This document shows positions 1 to 8,022 of a stretch of 64,000 bases of DNA, one piece after another (positions within the stretch are counted from its first letter, which is position 1; each line of letters starts with the position of its first letter). Location: contig NZ_JABVEC010000001.1 in assembly GCF_014323705.1 (NCBI RefSeq), forward strand, positions 310,001-374,000, written 5' to 3'. The position numbers and the translations under genes are program-made. A model generated the notes under the pieces. The model worked only from the letters and a program-made list of their open reading frames with translations, was not told the DNA's origin and ran no database searches. This DNA comes from Actinomadura alba (lineage in GTDB: Bacteria > Actinomycetota > Actinomycetes > Streptosporangiales > Streptosporangiaceae).

Positions 1-186
1 CCCGTTGTGGTGTTCGGAGACGAAGGCGGGATCGGCGTCGTCGCGCGTAATCTCCGGGAACTGTTCCAGCAACTCACGTGTGACAGGACCCTCTACGTCG
101 GGGACTACTCAGTCGGGTTCGGCGGCAAGAATGACTACGACGCAGAGCACGAGGCGACGTCGATGGCGCCCCTGAGCAATGCTTGA
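1..186 (+). CDS. SUKH/SMI1-KNR4-like protein, C-terminal fragment
   Basis: The frame is open from the first base and ends at TGA 184-186, giving 61 residues of a protein that starts before the window. The early part reads VVVFGDEGGIGVVARNL, which resembles the 'vvffGseGe.GvvA.nl' strand-turn near the end of SMI1/KNR4 (SUKH) domains. These proteins are often immunity proteins against contact-dependent or secreted toxins. The last residues lose this resemblance, and a transposase-like reading frame begins at about 177, so the natural C-terminus may have been replaced by an insertion. A second SUKH gene lies at 1131-1730. Family assignment rests on a short stretch only. Confidence 0.45.
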   Translation, partial: PVVVFGDEGGIGVVARNLRELFQQLTCDRTLYVGDYSVGFGGKNDYDAEHEATSMAPLSNA

Positions 187-296
187 AATCGGTGAACGCA
201 CCTCACCTGGTCGCCCTCGTCCGCACCGGCGCAACGTTCACCAACGGCAAACTCGTCGAACGACCCGACGACGAGCCCCAACCCGAAGCAGCCTAA
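177..296 (+). pseudogene. Transposase C-terminal tail remnant
   Basis: A second frame, shifted from the SUKH fragment, encodes a tail with NAPHLVALVRTGATFTNGKL and an acidic end before TAA at 294-296. It looks like the extreme C-terminus seen in actinobacterial insertion-sequence transposases. I cannot name the IS family with confidence. An in-frame TGA at 132-134 and the lack of upstream transposase domains show that only the tail survives. The stop is followed within 10 bases by a sequence repeated at 848-872, as expected if an IS end lies there. Confidence 0.4.
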
Positions 297-301
297 GTTC
301 T

Positions 302-327
302 TGATCCAACAGGTCTTGACTATTGCT
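302..327 (+). repeat. Direct repeat copy 1, possible IS terminus
   Basis: TTGATCC-A-ACAGGT-C-TTGAC-T-ATTGCT here matches 848-872 with two substitutions and one inserted base. It sits directly after the transposase tail, so it is probably the right end of a decayed insertion sequence. Confidence 0.5.
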
Positions 328-364
328 TGCACAGCCAGTCGTCCACATGAGGAAGGGAAACCGG

Positions 365-811
365 ATGAACCAGGACGCGGCCACAGCGGCCGCTACGCTC
401 TACCAGCGGTGGCTGACTGAACTATGGAACGGTGACCTGAACGACCTTGCGGCAGCTGCTGCAAGCTTGGTCAGCGAAGACTTCGTCGGGAACTGGCCAG
501 GCCAGCCCGCTCTGGTCCGCGGCCCGGACGCACTGGCCGACATCGTTCGGCAAGGCCGCCTGCCCTTCACCGGTCTCACCTTCACCCCCCAGCTTGGCCC
601 CATCGCCGCCGGAGACCTGGTCGCCGCTCGATGGACCGGCCGCGGCACCTACGTCGCCGGCAAGCACGCTCTGCCCGGCGCGACCGCGCCCGCCGGCACC
701 CCCGTTGAGTTCTCCGGGCACGACCTACTACGGATCTCCGGAAACCGGTTCACCGAGTACTGGGTGATCTCAGAAGGTGAACATCTCATGGCTCAGCTCA
801 CCCGAGGCTGA
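365..811 (+). CDS. SnoaL-like / ester cyclase-fold protein
   Basis: 148 residues. The ATG at 365 follows AGGAAGG by seven bases; an upstream in-frame start at 323 has no ribosome site. The protein has the cystatin-like alpha+beta fold pattern of the SnoaL/NTF2 family: N-terminal helices with LYQRWLTELWNGD, a middle loop with DFVGNWPG, then strands ending in SGHDLLRISGNRFTEYWVI. SnoaL-fold proteins include polyketide cyclases, but most members like this one have no known substrate. The gene is alone between two copies of a 26-bp direct repeat (302 and 848), which suggests that it travelled with, or was captured between, insertion-sequence remnants. Confidence 0.7.
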   Translation: MNQDAATAAATLYQRWLTELWNGDLNDLAAAAASLVSEDFVGNWPGQPALVRGPDALADIVRQGRLPFTGLTFTPQLGPIAAGDLVAARWTGRGTYVAGKHALPGATAPAGTPVEFSGHDLLRISGNRFTEYWVISEGEHLMAQLTRG

Positions 812-1130
812 AAACCACCCCCCGGCAACCACACGCCACCAAGATCCTGATCCACAGGTATTGACCATTGCTCATGGCGCCTTGGTAGATGCGTTCTCCC
901 TTGTCAGCGCGGTCACGTGAATCTTCGACACCGTCGGCTGGCGAGCGTTCATCCGCCGCGTCAAGGCGAGCGAACACGACCTGCCCTGACCCCCCGCCGC
1001 AGGGCCCTTGAGGAACGGGCGGAACGTCGGAACAGGGCGGGCGTCTACATCGGCCTGGTGACGAACCCCCGGATGCGGGCCCGCAGATTCGGTGGTGCGT
1101 GGTGAGCGCGTAGCCGGCACGCGACAGACG
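812..1130. other. Gene-free stretch with decayed coding remnants
   Basis: No convincing gene. It contains the second direct repeat (848-872). A plus-strand frame around 880-985 reads as protein (FDTVGWRAFIRRVKASEHD) but is broken by TGA codons, so it is probably a relic of a lost gene. Confidence 0.5.
848..872 (+). repeat. Direct repeat copy 2
   Basis: Second copy of the repeat at 302-327, in the same orientation (TGATCC-ACAGGT-A-TTGAC-C-ATTGCT). It lies 37 bases after the SnoaL-like gene, so the two copies bracket that gene. Confidence 0.5.
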
Positions 1131-1730
1131 CTAATGGTGGGTTGATCGTGGTTCACCGGAGTAGCGGTCCAAGCCCGCCTTCCAGCGTTTTTGTTGTTCA
1201 AGCCAGTGCACGTAGCGCGGAGAGGCGTCGCGGAGGTCGATGCTGAGGGGGTAGGGGTCGTACTCGTCCAGGAGCAGCCTGTGGAGGAATTCGACCATGC
1301 CGCAGGGAAAGAGAGTGAAGTCGTCTTGGGTGTGTCGGCCACAGACCAGGACGGGCCAGTTGTCGGGGTCGGGGTCGGTGGTCAGCCAGCACAAGATGTC
1401 GGGGCCCGAGGTGATGCCCCAGGCGAGGATGTGGTCCGGGTCGATGTCGAGGCCTTCTTGGCCGTCCAGCATCTCCCAGGTGTCACGGGCGTTCTCCGTC
1501 TCCTCCTCGAAGGTTCCGGGGTCCCACTGGATGTACTCCTTGGGCAACGGCATGAGGACGCTGACCTCGGCGAAGGAACCGGCGCCGTAGATGGACATGA
1601 AGGCCATGTAGTCACGCGGGAACCGCTTGCCCCACCGCGCCTCGGCCGCCGACCAGTCGATCTCCTCGTCTGCGCCGAGATCCGGAGGCAGGACCTTGGC
1701 CAGCGCTGATATACCCGTCGGGTCTTCCAC
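1131..1730 (-). CDS. SMI1/KNR4 family (SUKH) protein
   Basis: 199 residues if translation starts at the GTG at 1730, which has GAAGGG six bases upstream. An open frame continues to 1805 but has no ribosome site. The N-terminal part has DWSAAEARWGKRFPRDYMAF, the helix that opens SMI1/KNR4 domains, followed by YGAGSF and a later ILAWGIT...DILCWLTT core. SUKH proteins commonly act as immunity partners of polymorphic toxins, but no toxin gene is adjacent, so the role is unknown. It is convergent-free and isolated, facing away from the ACC deaminase operon. Confidence 0.75.
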   Translation of the reverse strand: MEDPTGISALAKVLPPDLGADEEIDWSAAEARWGKRFPRDYMAFMSIYGAGSFAEVSVLMPLPKEYIQWDPGTFEEETENARDTWEMLDGQEGLDIDPDHILAWGITSGPDILCWLTTDPDPDNWPVLVCGRHTQDDFTLFPCGMVEFLHRLLLDEYDPYPLSIDLRDASPRYVHWLEQQKRWKAGLDRYSGEPRSTHH

Positions 1731-1809
1731 GACATCCCTTCGATCACGTTGCTGAGAGCCTACGAGGTCGCACTGACGCACGCCGCAAGAAGGGGCACCG
1801 GTCACCCGA

Positions 1810-2838
1810 TCACGGGAACAGCGTGCGGTAGCCGTCGAGAGCCGGCTGACCGCCGAGATGGGCGTAGAGCACGTTCGAGCCGGGCTCGATCTCGCCGCCG
1901 GCGACGAGGCCGATCAGCCCGGCCATCGACTTCCCCTCGTACACCGGGTCGGTGATCATGCCCTCCAGCCCGGCGACGAGCCGCATCGCGTCGAGCGTGC
2001 CCTCGTCGGGCACGCCATAGGTTCCGGCGTGGAAGCGCTCGTCGAGCACGATCTCGTCGTCGGCCAGGTCGCGGCCGAGACCGATCCGCGCGGCGGTGTC
2101 GCGGGCGATCCGGGCGATCTGTTCCCACGTCTCGCGGGGCTTGGCCGACGCGTCGATGCCGATGACGCGCCGCGGGCGGCCGTCCAGCGCGAAGCCGGCG
2201 ATCATCCCGGCCTGGGTACTGCCGGTGACCGAGCACACGACGACGGTGTCGAAGAAGACGCCGAGTTCACGCTCCTGTTCGGCGACCTCACGCGCCCAGC
2301 CGGCGAAGCCCAGCCCGCCGAGCGGATGGTCCGAGGCGCCCGCAGGAATCGCGTACGGCCGCCCGCCCGCCTCCTCGACATCCTGCAGGGCCCGCTCCCA
2401 GCTCTCCTTGATCCCGATCCCGAACCCCGCCTCGACGAGGCGCACCTCGGCGCCGAGGAGCCGGGACAGCAGGATGTTGCCGACCTGGTCGTAGACGGGG
2501 TCGGACCAGTCCACCCAGCTCTCCTGCACGAGCACGCACTTCAGCCCGAGCCGCGCGGCCGTCGCGGCAACCTGCCGGGTGTGGTTCGACTGCACCCCGC
2601 CGATCGACACGAGCGTGTCGCAACCCTGGGCGAGGGCGTCCGCGACGAGGTACTCCAGCTTGCGCGTCTTGTTGCCGCCGTAGGCCAGCCCGGAGTTGCA
2701 GTCCTCGCGCTTCGCCCACAGGCGCGCGCCGCCGAGGTGCTCGGTGAGCCTCGGCAGGGGATGCACGGGCGAGGGGCCGAGCAGCAGCCGCTCGCGGGGG
2801 AAGGAGTCGAGGGTCGTCATCGGGTCCGCGGTGGTCAT
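1810..2838 (-). CDS. acdS: 1-aminocyclopropane-1-carboxylate deaminase
   Basis: 342 residues. The enzyme breaks ACC, the plant ethylene precursor, into 2-oxobutanoate and ammonia using [13 protein letters not shown] places the PLP lysine at K57. Y300-E301 (in VYEGKS) and L328 (in YAHLGG) match the Tyr-Glu and Leu positions that separate true ACC deaminases from D-cysteine desulfhydrases, which carry other residues there. The offset from the Pseudomonas enzyme is a constant six residues, so a second ATG at 2820 is a possible true start. The start at 2838 overlaps the stop of the upstream GntR gene by four bases, so the two are translationally coupled and the regulator probably controls this enzyme. 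Confidence 0.92.
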   Translation of the reverse strand: MTTADPMTTLDSFPRERLLLGPSPVHPLPRLTEHLGGARLWAKREDCNSGLAYGGNKTRKLEYLVADALAQGCDTLVSIGGVQSNHTRQVAATAARLGLKCVLVQESWVDWSDPVYDQVGNILLSRLLGAEVRLVEAGFGIGIKESWERALQDVEEAGGRPYAIPAGASDHPLGGLGFAGWAREVAEQERELGVFFDTVVVCSVTGSTQAGMIAGFALDGRPRRVIGIDASAKPRETWEQIARIARDTAARIGLGRDLADDEIVLDERFHAGTYGVPDEGTLDAMRLVAGLEGMITDPVYEGKSMAGLIGLVAGGEIEPGSNVLYAHLGGQPALDGYRTLFP

Positions 2839-3506
2839 GTGGTCTCCGTCTCGCCTTCCCGCTCGAGCAGTTCGCCGAGCGTTGTCCAGTTCTCGCGAGT
2901 CAACGCGACCGCCGCCACCACGTCGCCGGCGGCGCAGGCGTCGATGAGCCGGTCGTGCATGGCGATCGACCGCCGGCCGGGCAGGGAGGCGAAGCGCAGC
3001 CGCTCCAGCCGCCGGATGAGCGGCAGATGGCGCTCGATCGTCGAGGCGAGCGCCCTGTTGCCGGTCACGCCGACCGGCACGTGGTGGAGGGCGTCATCGG
3101 CCGCGAGCGCCGCGGCGACGTCTCCCGCGTCGAGCGCGGCGGCGAACGCCGCGTTGGCCTCGCGCATCCGCCCGATGTCCGCCTCGGACATCACCGGGAC
3201 CGCCTCGCGCACTGCGAGCTCGTGCATGGCGCACACGACGACATGGGCATCGCGCACGTCGCGCACCACGAGCGGGGTGACCCGGGTCCAGCTGTGCGGC
3301 TTCGCCTCGACCAGCCCCTCGTCCGTCAGCCTGGCCAGAGCCTCTCGCACGGGCGTACGCGACAGGCCCACGCGCTCGGCGAGCTCGACGTCACGGATGA
3401 TCTCGCCCGGTGCGAGGTCGCCCGCGACGATGGCGTCCCGCAACAGGACGTACGCCTCGTCCCGCAGCAGCGAGCGGTCGACGCGTCTCAACGGCGATGA
3501 AGGCAT
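2835..3506 (-). CDS. GntR family (FadR/FCD type) regulator of acdS
   Basis: 223 residues. Residues 10-75 form a GntR winged helix ([20 protein letters not shown]), followed by an all-helical FCD ligand-binding domain to the C-terminus. It is the first gene of a two-gene operon with acdS (ATGA overlap). The ATG at 3506 has no purine-rich ribosome site, and an AT-rich palindromic patch lies directly upstream, so the mRNA may be leaderless and the gene autoregulated. The ligand is unknown; ACC or a product of its breakdown is a reasonable guess from context. Confidence 0.88.
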   Translation of the reverse strand: MPSSPLRRVDRSLLRDEAYVLLRDAIVAGDLAPGEIIRDVELAERVGLSRTPVREALARLTDEGLVEAKPHSWTRVTPLVVRDVRDAHVVVCAMHELAVREAVPVMSEADIGRMREANAAFAAALDAGDVAAALAADDALHHVPVGVTGNRALASTIERHLPLIRRLERLRFASLPGRRSIAMHDRLIDACAAGDVVAAVALTRENWTTLGELLEREGETETT

Positions 3507-3531
3507 GCAATATATTGGATATCGAAATTGC
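3507..3531. promoter_or_regulatory. Probable GntR operator / divergent promoter
   Basis: An AT-rich island in GC-rich surroundings. It contains a perfect 10-bp palindrome CAATATATTG (3508-3517) and outer arms GCAAT (3507-3511) and ATTGC (3527-3531). FadR-subfamily operators are short AT-rich palindromes of this kind. It abuts the GntR start codon and lies 36 bases before the divergent kinase gene. Confidence 0.55.
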
Positions 3532-3567
3532 CACGTGTGTCAACCACTCAGCCGGTACCGTGACCGC

Positions 3568-4395
3568 GTGCTCCCTTTCGTGACCGCCACCCGCTACGTG
3601 ACGCCGCTGCGTGAGGGCGGCTCTCTGCCCGGAGTGGTGGAGGCCGACGACCTCGGCACGTACGTCATGAAGTTCACCGGCGCCGGGCAGGGCCGCAAGG
3701 CCCTCATCGCCGAGATCATCGCCGGTGAGCTGGCGCGGCGGCTCGGCTTCCGGGTACCCGACCAGGCCATCGTCGACCTCGACCCGGTGATCGGCCGGCA
3801 CGAGCCCGACGAGGAGGTCCAGGCGCTGCTCAAGGCCAGCACGGGCTGGAACCTCGGGGTCGACTTCCTGCCCGGGTCGCTCGGCTACGACCCGCTGGGC
3901 TGGACGGCCGAGGCCGCGTGGGCCAGCCGCGTCCTGTGGTTCGACGCGTTCATCGCCAACGTCGACCGCAGCTGGCGCAACCCGAACATGCTGGTCTGGC
4001 ACGGCGACGTCTGGCTCATCGACCACGGTGCCAGCCTGTACTTCCACCACGCGTGGGCGAACGCGGGCAAGCTCATCACCCGCCCCTACGACGTCGACGA
4101 CCACGTGCTCACGCGATTCGCCACCCGGCTGCCCGAGGCCGACGCCGAGTTGGCCTCGCGAATGACCGAGGAGCTGCTGCGCGAGGTGGTCGGGCTGGTC
4201 CCCGAGCGATGGCTGGACGGCGAGCCGGGGTTCGCCGACGCCCAAGCCGTCCGGGACGCCTACGTGGAGCAGCTGCTGGCGCGGGCCGCCGCTCCGCGCG
4301 CGTGGCTGCCGGGCGTCGGCGACGCGGGCGCCAACGGTCGTACGCCGTCGTCGCGCACCGGCCGGCCCGAGTGGCTCGGAGGTGGCGCGGCGTGA
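3568..4395 (+). CDS. HipA-like kinase family protein
   Basis: 275 residues from GTG 3568; GTG 3580 is an alternative, and neither has a clear ribosome site. The fold is that of the HipA/phosphatidylinositol-kinase-like group: YVMKF near residue 33 supplies the ATP-binding lysine, NVDRSWRNPN (131-140) is the catalytic loop, and IDHGAS (151-156) is the metal-binding loop in place of DFG. It is shorter than classical HipA toxins and lacks their N-terminal subdomain. It overlaps the DUF3037 gene by four bases (GTGA), a pairing that recurs in bacteria. Whether the pair is a toxin-antitoxin module or has another role is not shown by the sequence. Confidence 0.8.
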   Translation: MLPFVTATRYVTPLREGGSLPGVVEADDLGTYVMKFTGAGQGRKALIAEIIAGELARRLGFRVPDQAIVDLDPVIGRHEPDEEVQALLKASTGWNLGVDFLPGSLGYDPLGWTAEAAWASRVLWFDAFIANVDRSWRNPNMLVWHGDVWLIDHGASLYFHHAWANAGKLITRPYDVDDHVLTRFATRLPEADAELASRMTEELLREVVGLVPERWLDGEPGFADAQAVRDAYVEQLLARAAAPRAWLPGVGDAGANGRTPSSRTGRPEWLGGGAA

Positions 4396-4790
4396 GCGGG
4401 CCGAAGGGTGGTGGCGGCGCCGTGTACGAGTACGCGGTGCTGAGGGTCATCCCGAGTATCGAACGCGGCGAGACGGTGAACGTCGGTGTGCTGGTCTACT
4501 GCCAGACGAAGGACTTCCTCGGCTGCCGCACCCATCTCGCGGAGCGGCGGCTGCTGGCCCTCGACCCGCACCTCGATCTCGACGGTGTGCGCGCGGCGCT
4601 GCGGGCCATCGATCTGATCTGCTGCGGCGGTGAGAAGGCCGGCCAGGCGGCGAAAGAGCCCCCCGGCCGCCGGTTCCGCTGGCTTACCGCACCGCGCAGC
4701 ACGATCGTGCAGCCCGGCCCGGTGCACGCGGGCGTCACCGACGATCCGGCCGGTGAACTCGACCGGCTCCTCGACCGCCTCGTCCGGTGA
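4392..4790 (+). CDS. DUF3037 family protein
   Basis: 132 residues starting at GTG 4392 inside the stop of the kinase gene. After a short glycine-rich leader the family start YEYAVLRVIPSIERGETVNV is present, then VGVLVYCQ and a C-terminal segment with a TAPRSTIVQPGPVH strand. DUF3037 has no established function. Its tight coupling to a HipA-like kinase suggests that it is the partner or substrate of that kinase. Confidence 0.85.
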   Translation: MSGPKGGGGAVYEYAVLRVIPSIERGETVNVGVLVYCQTKDFLGCRTHLAERRLLALDPHLDLDGVRAALRAIDLICCGGEKAGQAAKEPPGRRFRWLTAPRSTIVQPGPVHAGVTDDPAGELDRLLDRLVR

Positions 4791-4805
4791 GGCAGGTGAG
4801 GCCGG

Positions 4806-5126
4806 TCAGCCGACGGCCATCCGCTCGGTCCCGAAGTCGGCCACGAGCTCGAGGCGGCCGCCGAGGGCGATGATGTACCGCGAGATCACGTCCACGCCGA
4901 CATCCGTGACCTCGCCCCGTTCAATCTGGCTGACCCGGCTCGCCGTGACGCCCATGGCGTCGGCGACCTGCGCCTGGGTCATCCCTCGCCGTTGCCGCGT
5001 CTCAGCGAGCCGGTGACCGCGAGCCTGGGCGAGCAAGCGGTCACGGCCTTCGGCGACCTCCTGCGCTCCCACCCTGGCGATGTGCTTGTGCTTGATGTCA
5101 GCCCACCGCTTGACGCCGTCCACCAC
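4806..5126 (-). CDS. XRE family HTH regulator, antitoxin-like
   Basis: 106 residues from GTG 5126, with GAGGAG seven bases upstream. The helix-turn-helix covers about residues 40-75 (GMTQAQVADAMGVTASRVSQIERGE), preceded by a helical region. This layout is common in HigA-type antitoxins that follow a RelE/HigB toxin. Here only a fragment resembling a toxin tail lies upstream (5130-5195), so the regulator may be an orphan antitoxin or a recruited repressor. A palindrome at 5207-5221 is a likely operator. Confidence 0.75.
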   Translation of the reverse strand: MVDGVKRWADIKHKHIARVGAQEVAEGRDRLLAQARGHRLAETRQRRGMTQAQVADAMGVTASRVSQIERGEVTDVGVDVISRYIIALGGRLELVADFGTERMAVG

Positions 5127-5129
5127 CGA

Positions 5130-5195
5130 TCACTCCTCTTCCTTATTCCGGTCGAGCAGATATCGCGCATACCGCCGCTCGGCGATAGGAACGTT
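5130..5195 (-). pseudogene. Possible toxin C-terminal remnant
   Basis: On the minus strand a frame of 21 codons after an in-frame TGA reads ...IAERRYARYLLDRNKEEE and stops three bases before the GTG of the XRE gene. Its stop overlaps that gene's ribosome site. The charged helical end and the toxin-then-antitoxin spacing fit a decayed HigB/RelE-like toxin. It is too short for proof. Confidence 0.22.
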
Positions 5196-5206
5196 AGCCG
5201 GTTGCC

Positions 5207-5221
5207 GTCACTTATTGTGAC
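5207..5221. promoter_or_regulatory. Palindrome GTCAC-N5-GTGAC, likely XRE operator
   Basis: Perfect inverted repeat with 5-bp arms and a TTATT centre in the 147-bp gap upstream of the XRE gene. XRE repressors usually bind such palindromes at their own promoters. Confidence 0.4.
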
Positions 5222-5273
5222 CGATAGTGCCGAATCTGTGATGTCCGGCAAGGCGGCCGGTGAGCGGTACGGC

Positions 5274-6122
5274 TCAGAAGAGCACGGACATGAAGGAGTC
5301 GACCTCGGTGAAGCCGACCCGCTGATAGGCGGCCCGCGCCCTGGTGTTGTAGTCGTTGACGTACAGCGTGACGGTCGGTGCGATCTCCCTCAGCGAGGCG
5401 CGGACCAGCGCGGCCATCCCCCGCACCGACAGGCCGCGGCCGCGCAGGTCCGGATCGACCCAGACGCCCTGTACCTGGCAGGCGTGCGGCGTGACGGCGC
5501 CGATCTCGGCCTTGAACAGAACGCGGCCGTCCTCGATCCGGGCGAACGACCGGCCGGCCCTGATCAGCTCGGCCACCCGGGCCCGGTAGAGCACACCGCC
5601 GTCGCCCGAGTGCGGTGAGACGCCGACCTCCTCGGTGAACATCGCCACGCAGGCCGGATAGATGATGTCGAACTCCTCCATCCGGACCCGCCGGACGGCC
5701 GGATCGGGCTCGATCATCGGCGGTACCGAGGTGGCCATCACCGGCTGGTTCGCGCGGACGGCGCGCGGCGGCCCCCAGTAGGGCGAGAGCGCCTCCCACA
5801 TCTCGGTGACCGCCTCGACCGGGCCGACGATCGAGGAGCACCGGCGGCCCTGCGACCGCGCTCGCTCGGCGAACGCGCGTATGGCGTCGGAGGTGGCGGC
5901 GATCGGGATCAGGTTGGCGCCGGAGTAGCAGAGCGAGGCCAGCCGGCCGTCGCGCGCGTAACCCCACATCTGCGCGCCGAGGCGGCCCGGATCGAGCCCC
6001 ACGGCGTGCACCCGCGAGCTGACGAACACGTTCGAGACGGGGGCCGAGTCCAGGAGATCGAGGACCTCGTCGCGGTACCGATCGTCGAGCACCCGTACCG
6101 GCAACGCACCCAGCATGCGCAT
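5274..6122 (-). CDS. GNAT N-acetyltransferase with DUF4081 domain
   Basis: 282 residues from the ATG at 6122, chosen because GGTGG precedes it; a further 24 codons upstream are open. The N-terminal half (to about residue 140) matches the DUF4081 region found in actinobacterial GNATs. The C-terminal half is the acetyl-CoA domain: VQGVWVDPDLRGRGLSVRGM is motif A with its R-G-x-G turn, and NDYNTRARAAYQRVGF is motif B. The substrate is unknown. A similar GNAT often sits near ispG in related genomes, which fits this neighbourhood. Confidence 0.85.
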   Translation of the reverse strand: MRMLGALPVRVLDDRYRDEVLDLLDSAPVSNVFVSSRVHAVGLDPGRLGAQMWGYARDGRLASLCYSGANLIPIAATSDAIRAFAERARSQGRRCSSIVGPVEAVTEMWEALSPYWGPPRAVRANQPVMATSVPPMIEPDPAVRRVRMEEFDIIYPACVAMFTEEVGVSPHSGDGGVLYRARVAELIRAGRSFARIEDGRVLFKAEIGAVTPHACQVQGVWVDPDLRGRGLSVRGMAALVRASLREIAPTVTLYVNDYNTRARAAYQRVGFTEVDSFMSVLF

Positions 6123-6201
6123 GGTCCACCCGTCCCTGGATGTCATCGACGCCACGGCTACAAGAGTAGGACCCGGAGCCCGAATCCGGTTCACCGGTAT
6201 G

Positions 6202-6236
6202 CCGGAGGCCCCCGCCGATTCGACGGGGGCCTCCGG
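6202..6236. terminator. Strong hairpin terminator
   Basis: Perfect 13-bp stem, CCGGAGGCCCCCG (6202-6214) with CGGGGGCCTCCGG (6224-6236), and a 9-base loop. It lies just after the 3' end of the leftward peptidase gene. There is no T tract, as is usual in actinobacteria. Confidence 0.8.
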
Positions 6237-6264
6237 GGTGATGCCGCGACGCGTTACGCCCGGA

Positions 6265-7848
6265 TCATGGACGGCCGAAGATCACCTCAGCACGCGGTGA
6301 GCCGCCCGCCGACTTGGCCCGCATGGTGGCGGCGGTCGGGTCGGGGTCCGGCAGCGCCGCGCAGCTGACATCCGGACCGTTACCTGGCCGGTCCGCCGGC
6401 AGGGCGCCGGTGGACAGGTAGGCGTTGACCCGGTCGTCGAGGCAGGCGTTGCCGTTGAGCGTGTTGGAGTGCGTCTTTCCGCCGACCTCGGCGATCAGAC
6501 GGGACGGCAGCACCTTGTGCATCTGCTCGCCGCCGGGGTACGGCGTCGCGCCGTCCAGGGTGGACTGGACGAGCAGCGCCGGCGGCATGCCCTTGCCGTT
6601 GATCTTCAGGGCGGGGCCGCCCTTGACCGGCCAGAAGGCGATCGGAGCGTTGAACCAGACGTTGCCCCAGGTCTCGAATGTGACGCCGGCCTTGTAGAGC
6701 TTGACCGCGTCGCGGTGCCACGTGCTCCATTTCCGCGGCCACGGGGCGTCGACCGCCTGCACGGCGAGGTAGACCGCGAAGCCGTTGTCGTCGGTCGACG
6801 CGATGTAGTTGTCGAAGAGGTAGACCAGCTTGCTGGAGTCGCCGTCGTTGATCTGGGCGGCGAGCGCCTCGGCCGGGGCCTCGTACCAGCCGGTCGAGTA
6901 GCCGGCGTTCAGCAGCGTGTCGGTGAGCTCCGCGGGTCCGACCCTGCCGCCCAGCGGCTTCTTCTCCGCCTGGGCGAGCAGCCTGTAGTAGGCCTTCTCG
7001 ACGGCCGCGGCGGTCTTGCCGAGGTGGTAGACCGAGTCGTACTTCGCGATCCAGCCGAAGTACAGCTCGATGTTGCGCTCGAACGCCTTGTCCTGCTCCA
7101 GCTGCGCGTCGTACCAGACGGTCCGCACATCGACGTTGCCGTCCAGCACCATGCGGCCGACCCGCTGCGGGAACAGCGTCGAGTACGTGGCGCCGAGATA
7201 GGTGCCGTACGAGAAGCCGTAGTAGTTGATCTTGCTGACGCCGAGCGCCGCGCGGATGGCGTCGACGTCGCGGGCCGCGTCAGTGGTGCGCATGTACGGG
7301 AGCAGCCAGCCGAACTTCTTGCCGCAGGCCTCGGCGTACGCCTTGGACTTCTTGATCCAGGCGAGCTCCTCCTTCGCCGACGCCGGCACGTAGTCGGGCC
7401 GCACCGGGGCGGAGAAGTCCGGGTCGCAGGTCAGCGCGGGCTTGCTGGCGCCGACGCCCCGAGGGTCGAACCCGATGATGTCGTACTTCGCGGCGGTCTC
7501 CGGAGCGAGCCAGCTCGCCAGGCCACCGGAGAGGTAGAGGCCGCTGCCGCCGGGACCGCCCGGGTTGCCGAAGAGCACGCCCCGGTACTCGGAGTCGGGC
7601 GCGGTGTGCTTCACCCGAGAGATCGCCACCGAGATCTTCTTGCCGTGCGGCTTGCGGTGGTCCAGCGGCACCTCGACCTGCGCGCACTGCGCGTTCTCGA
7701 GGTAGGGATTGTCGGCCGGGCATTGGGTCCAGGCGACGGTCTCCTTCGCGCGTGGCGCGGAGCCGCCCGAAGCCCCTGCCGGAACCGCGAGGGCCAGGGT
7801 GCCCAACCCCAGGCTCACCGCGGCTGTGGTGAGTACGAGCTTCTTCAC
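6265..7848 (-). CDS. Secreted alpha/beta-hydrolase peptidase, S33 (TAP-like)
   Basis: 527 residues from GTG 7848, with a GGGGG ribosome site five bases upstream. The Sec signal peptide (KKLVLTTAAVSLGLGTLAL, then AVPAGASG) indicates export. NPGGPGGSG near residue 95 is the oxyanion turn and GFSYG near residue 213 holds the nucleophile serine. LDGATPYPGG and KTHSNTL near the C-terminus hold the acid and histidine, within the TAP-like C-terminal domain. This is the family of Streptomyces tripeptidyl aminopeptidases (SlpD/SlpE type), which trim secreted proteins or peptides. The neighbouring gene at 8023-9633 is a paralog, indicating tandem duplication. Confidence 0.9.
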   Translation of the reverse strand: MKKLVLTTAAVSLGLGTLALAVPAGASGGSAPRAKETVAWTQCPADNPYLENAQCAQVEVPLDHRKPHGKKISVAISRVKHTAPDSEYRGVLFGNPGGPGGSGLYLSGGLASWLAPETAAKYDIIGFDPRGVGASKPALTCDPDFSAPVRPDYVPASAKEELAWIKKSKAYAEACGKKFGWLLPYMRTTDAARDVDAIRAALGVSKINYYGFSYGTYLGATYSTLFPQRVGRMVLDGNVDVRTVWYDAQLEQDKAFERNIELYFGWIAKYDSVYHLGKTAAAVEKAYYRLLAQAEKKPLGGRVGPAELTDTLLNAGYSTGWYEAPAEALAAQINDGDSSKLVYLFDNYIASTDDNGFAVYLAVQAVDAPWPRKWSTWHRDAVKLYKAGVTFETWGNVWFNAPIAFWPVKGGPALKINGKGMPPALLVQSTLDGATPYPGGEQMHKVLPSRLIAEVGGKTHSNTLNGNACLDDRVNAYLSTGALPADRPGNGPDVSCAALPDPDPTAATMRAKSAGGSPRAEVIFGRP

Positions 7849-7982
7849 GAAACCCCCTTGTCGGCGCGGGCGCACCAATGCGCCCGCGTGCTTGCCGACG
7901 GCGATTGTGCTGCCGATGGGCGATTTCGCGATAGATGTCGACCAAAGCTATGCAAAACCGTGATATTCATTCGGAAACTACC

Positions 7983-8016
7983 AGGGCCGCGCCCCCGTCT
8001 CCGGGGGAGCGGCCCT
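7983..8016. terminator. Hairpin terminator
   Basis: Outer stem AGGGCCGC (7983-7990) with GCGGCCCT (8009-8016), one G-A mismatch, then CCCCC with GGGGG around a 6-base loop. It follows the stop of the leftward peptidase gene at 8023. Confidence 0.7.
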
Positions 8017-8022
8017 GATCGG

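Noticed and set aside
917..1105. Small rightward ORF after the SnoaL-like gene
   Set aside because: Arg-rich composition, no ribosome site and overlap with a broken frame in another phase.
1858..3567. Long open frame running rightward across acdS and gntR
   Set aside because: It is antisense to two well-supported genes and results from high third-position GC. Only its last part (from 3568) is a real gene.
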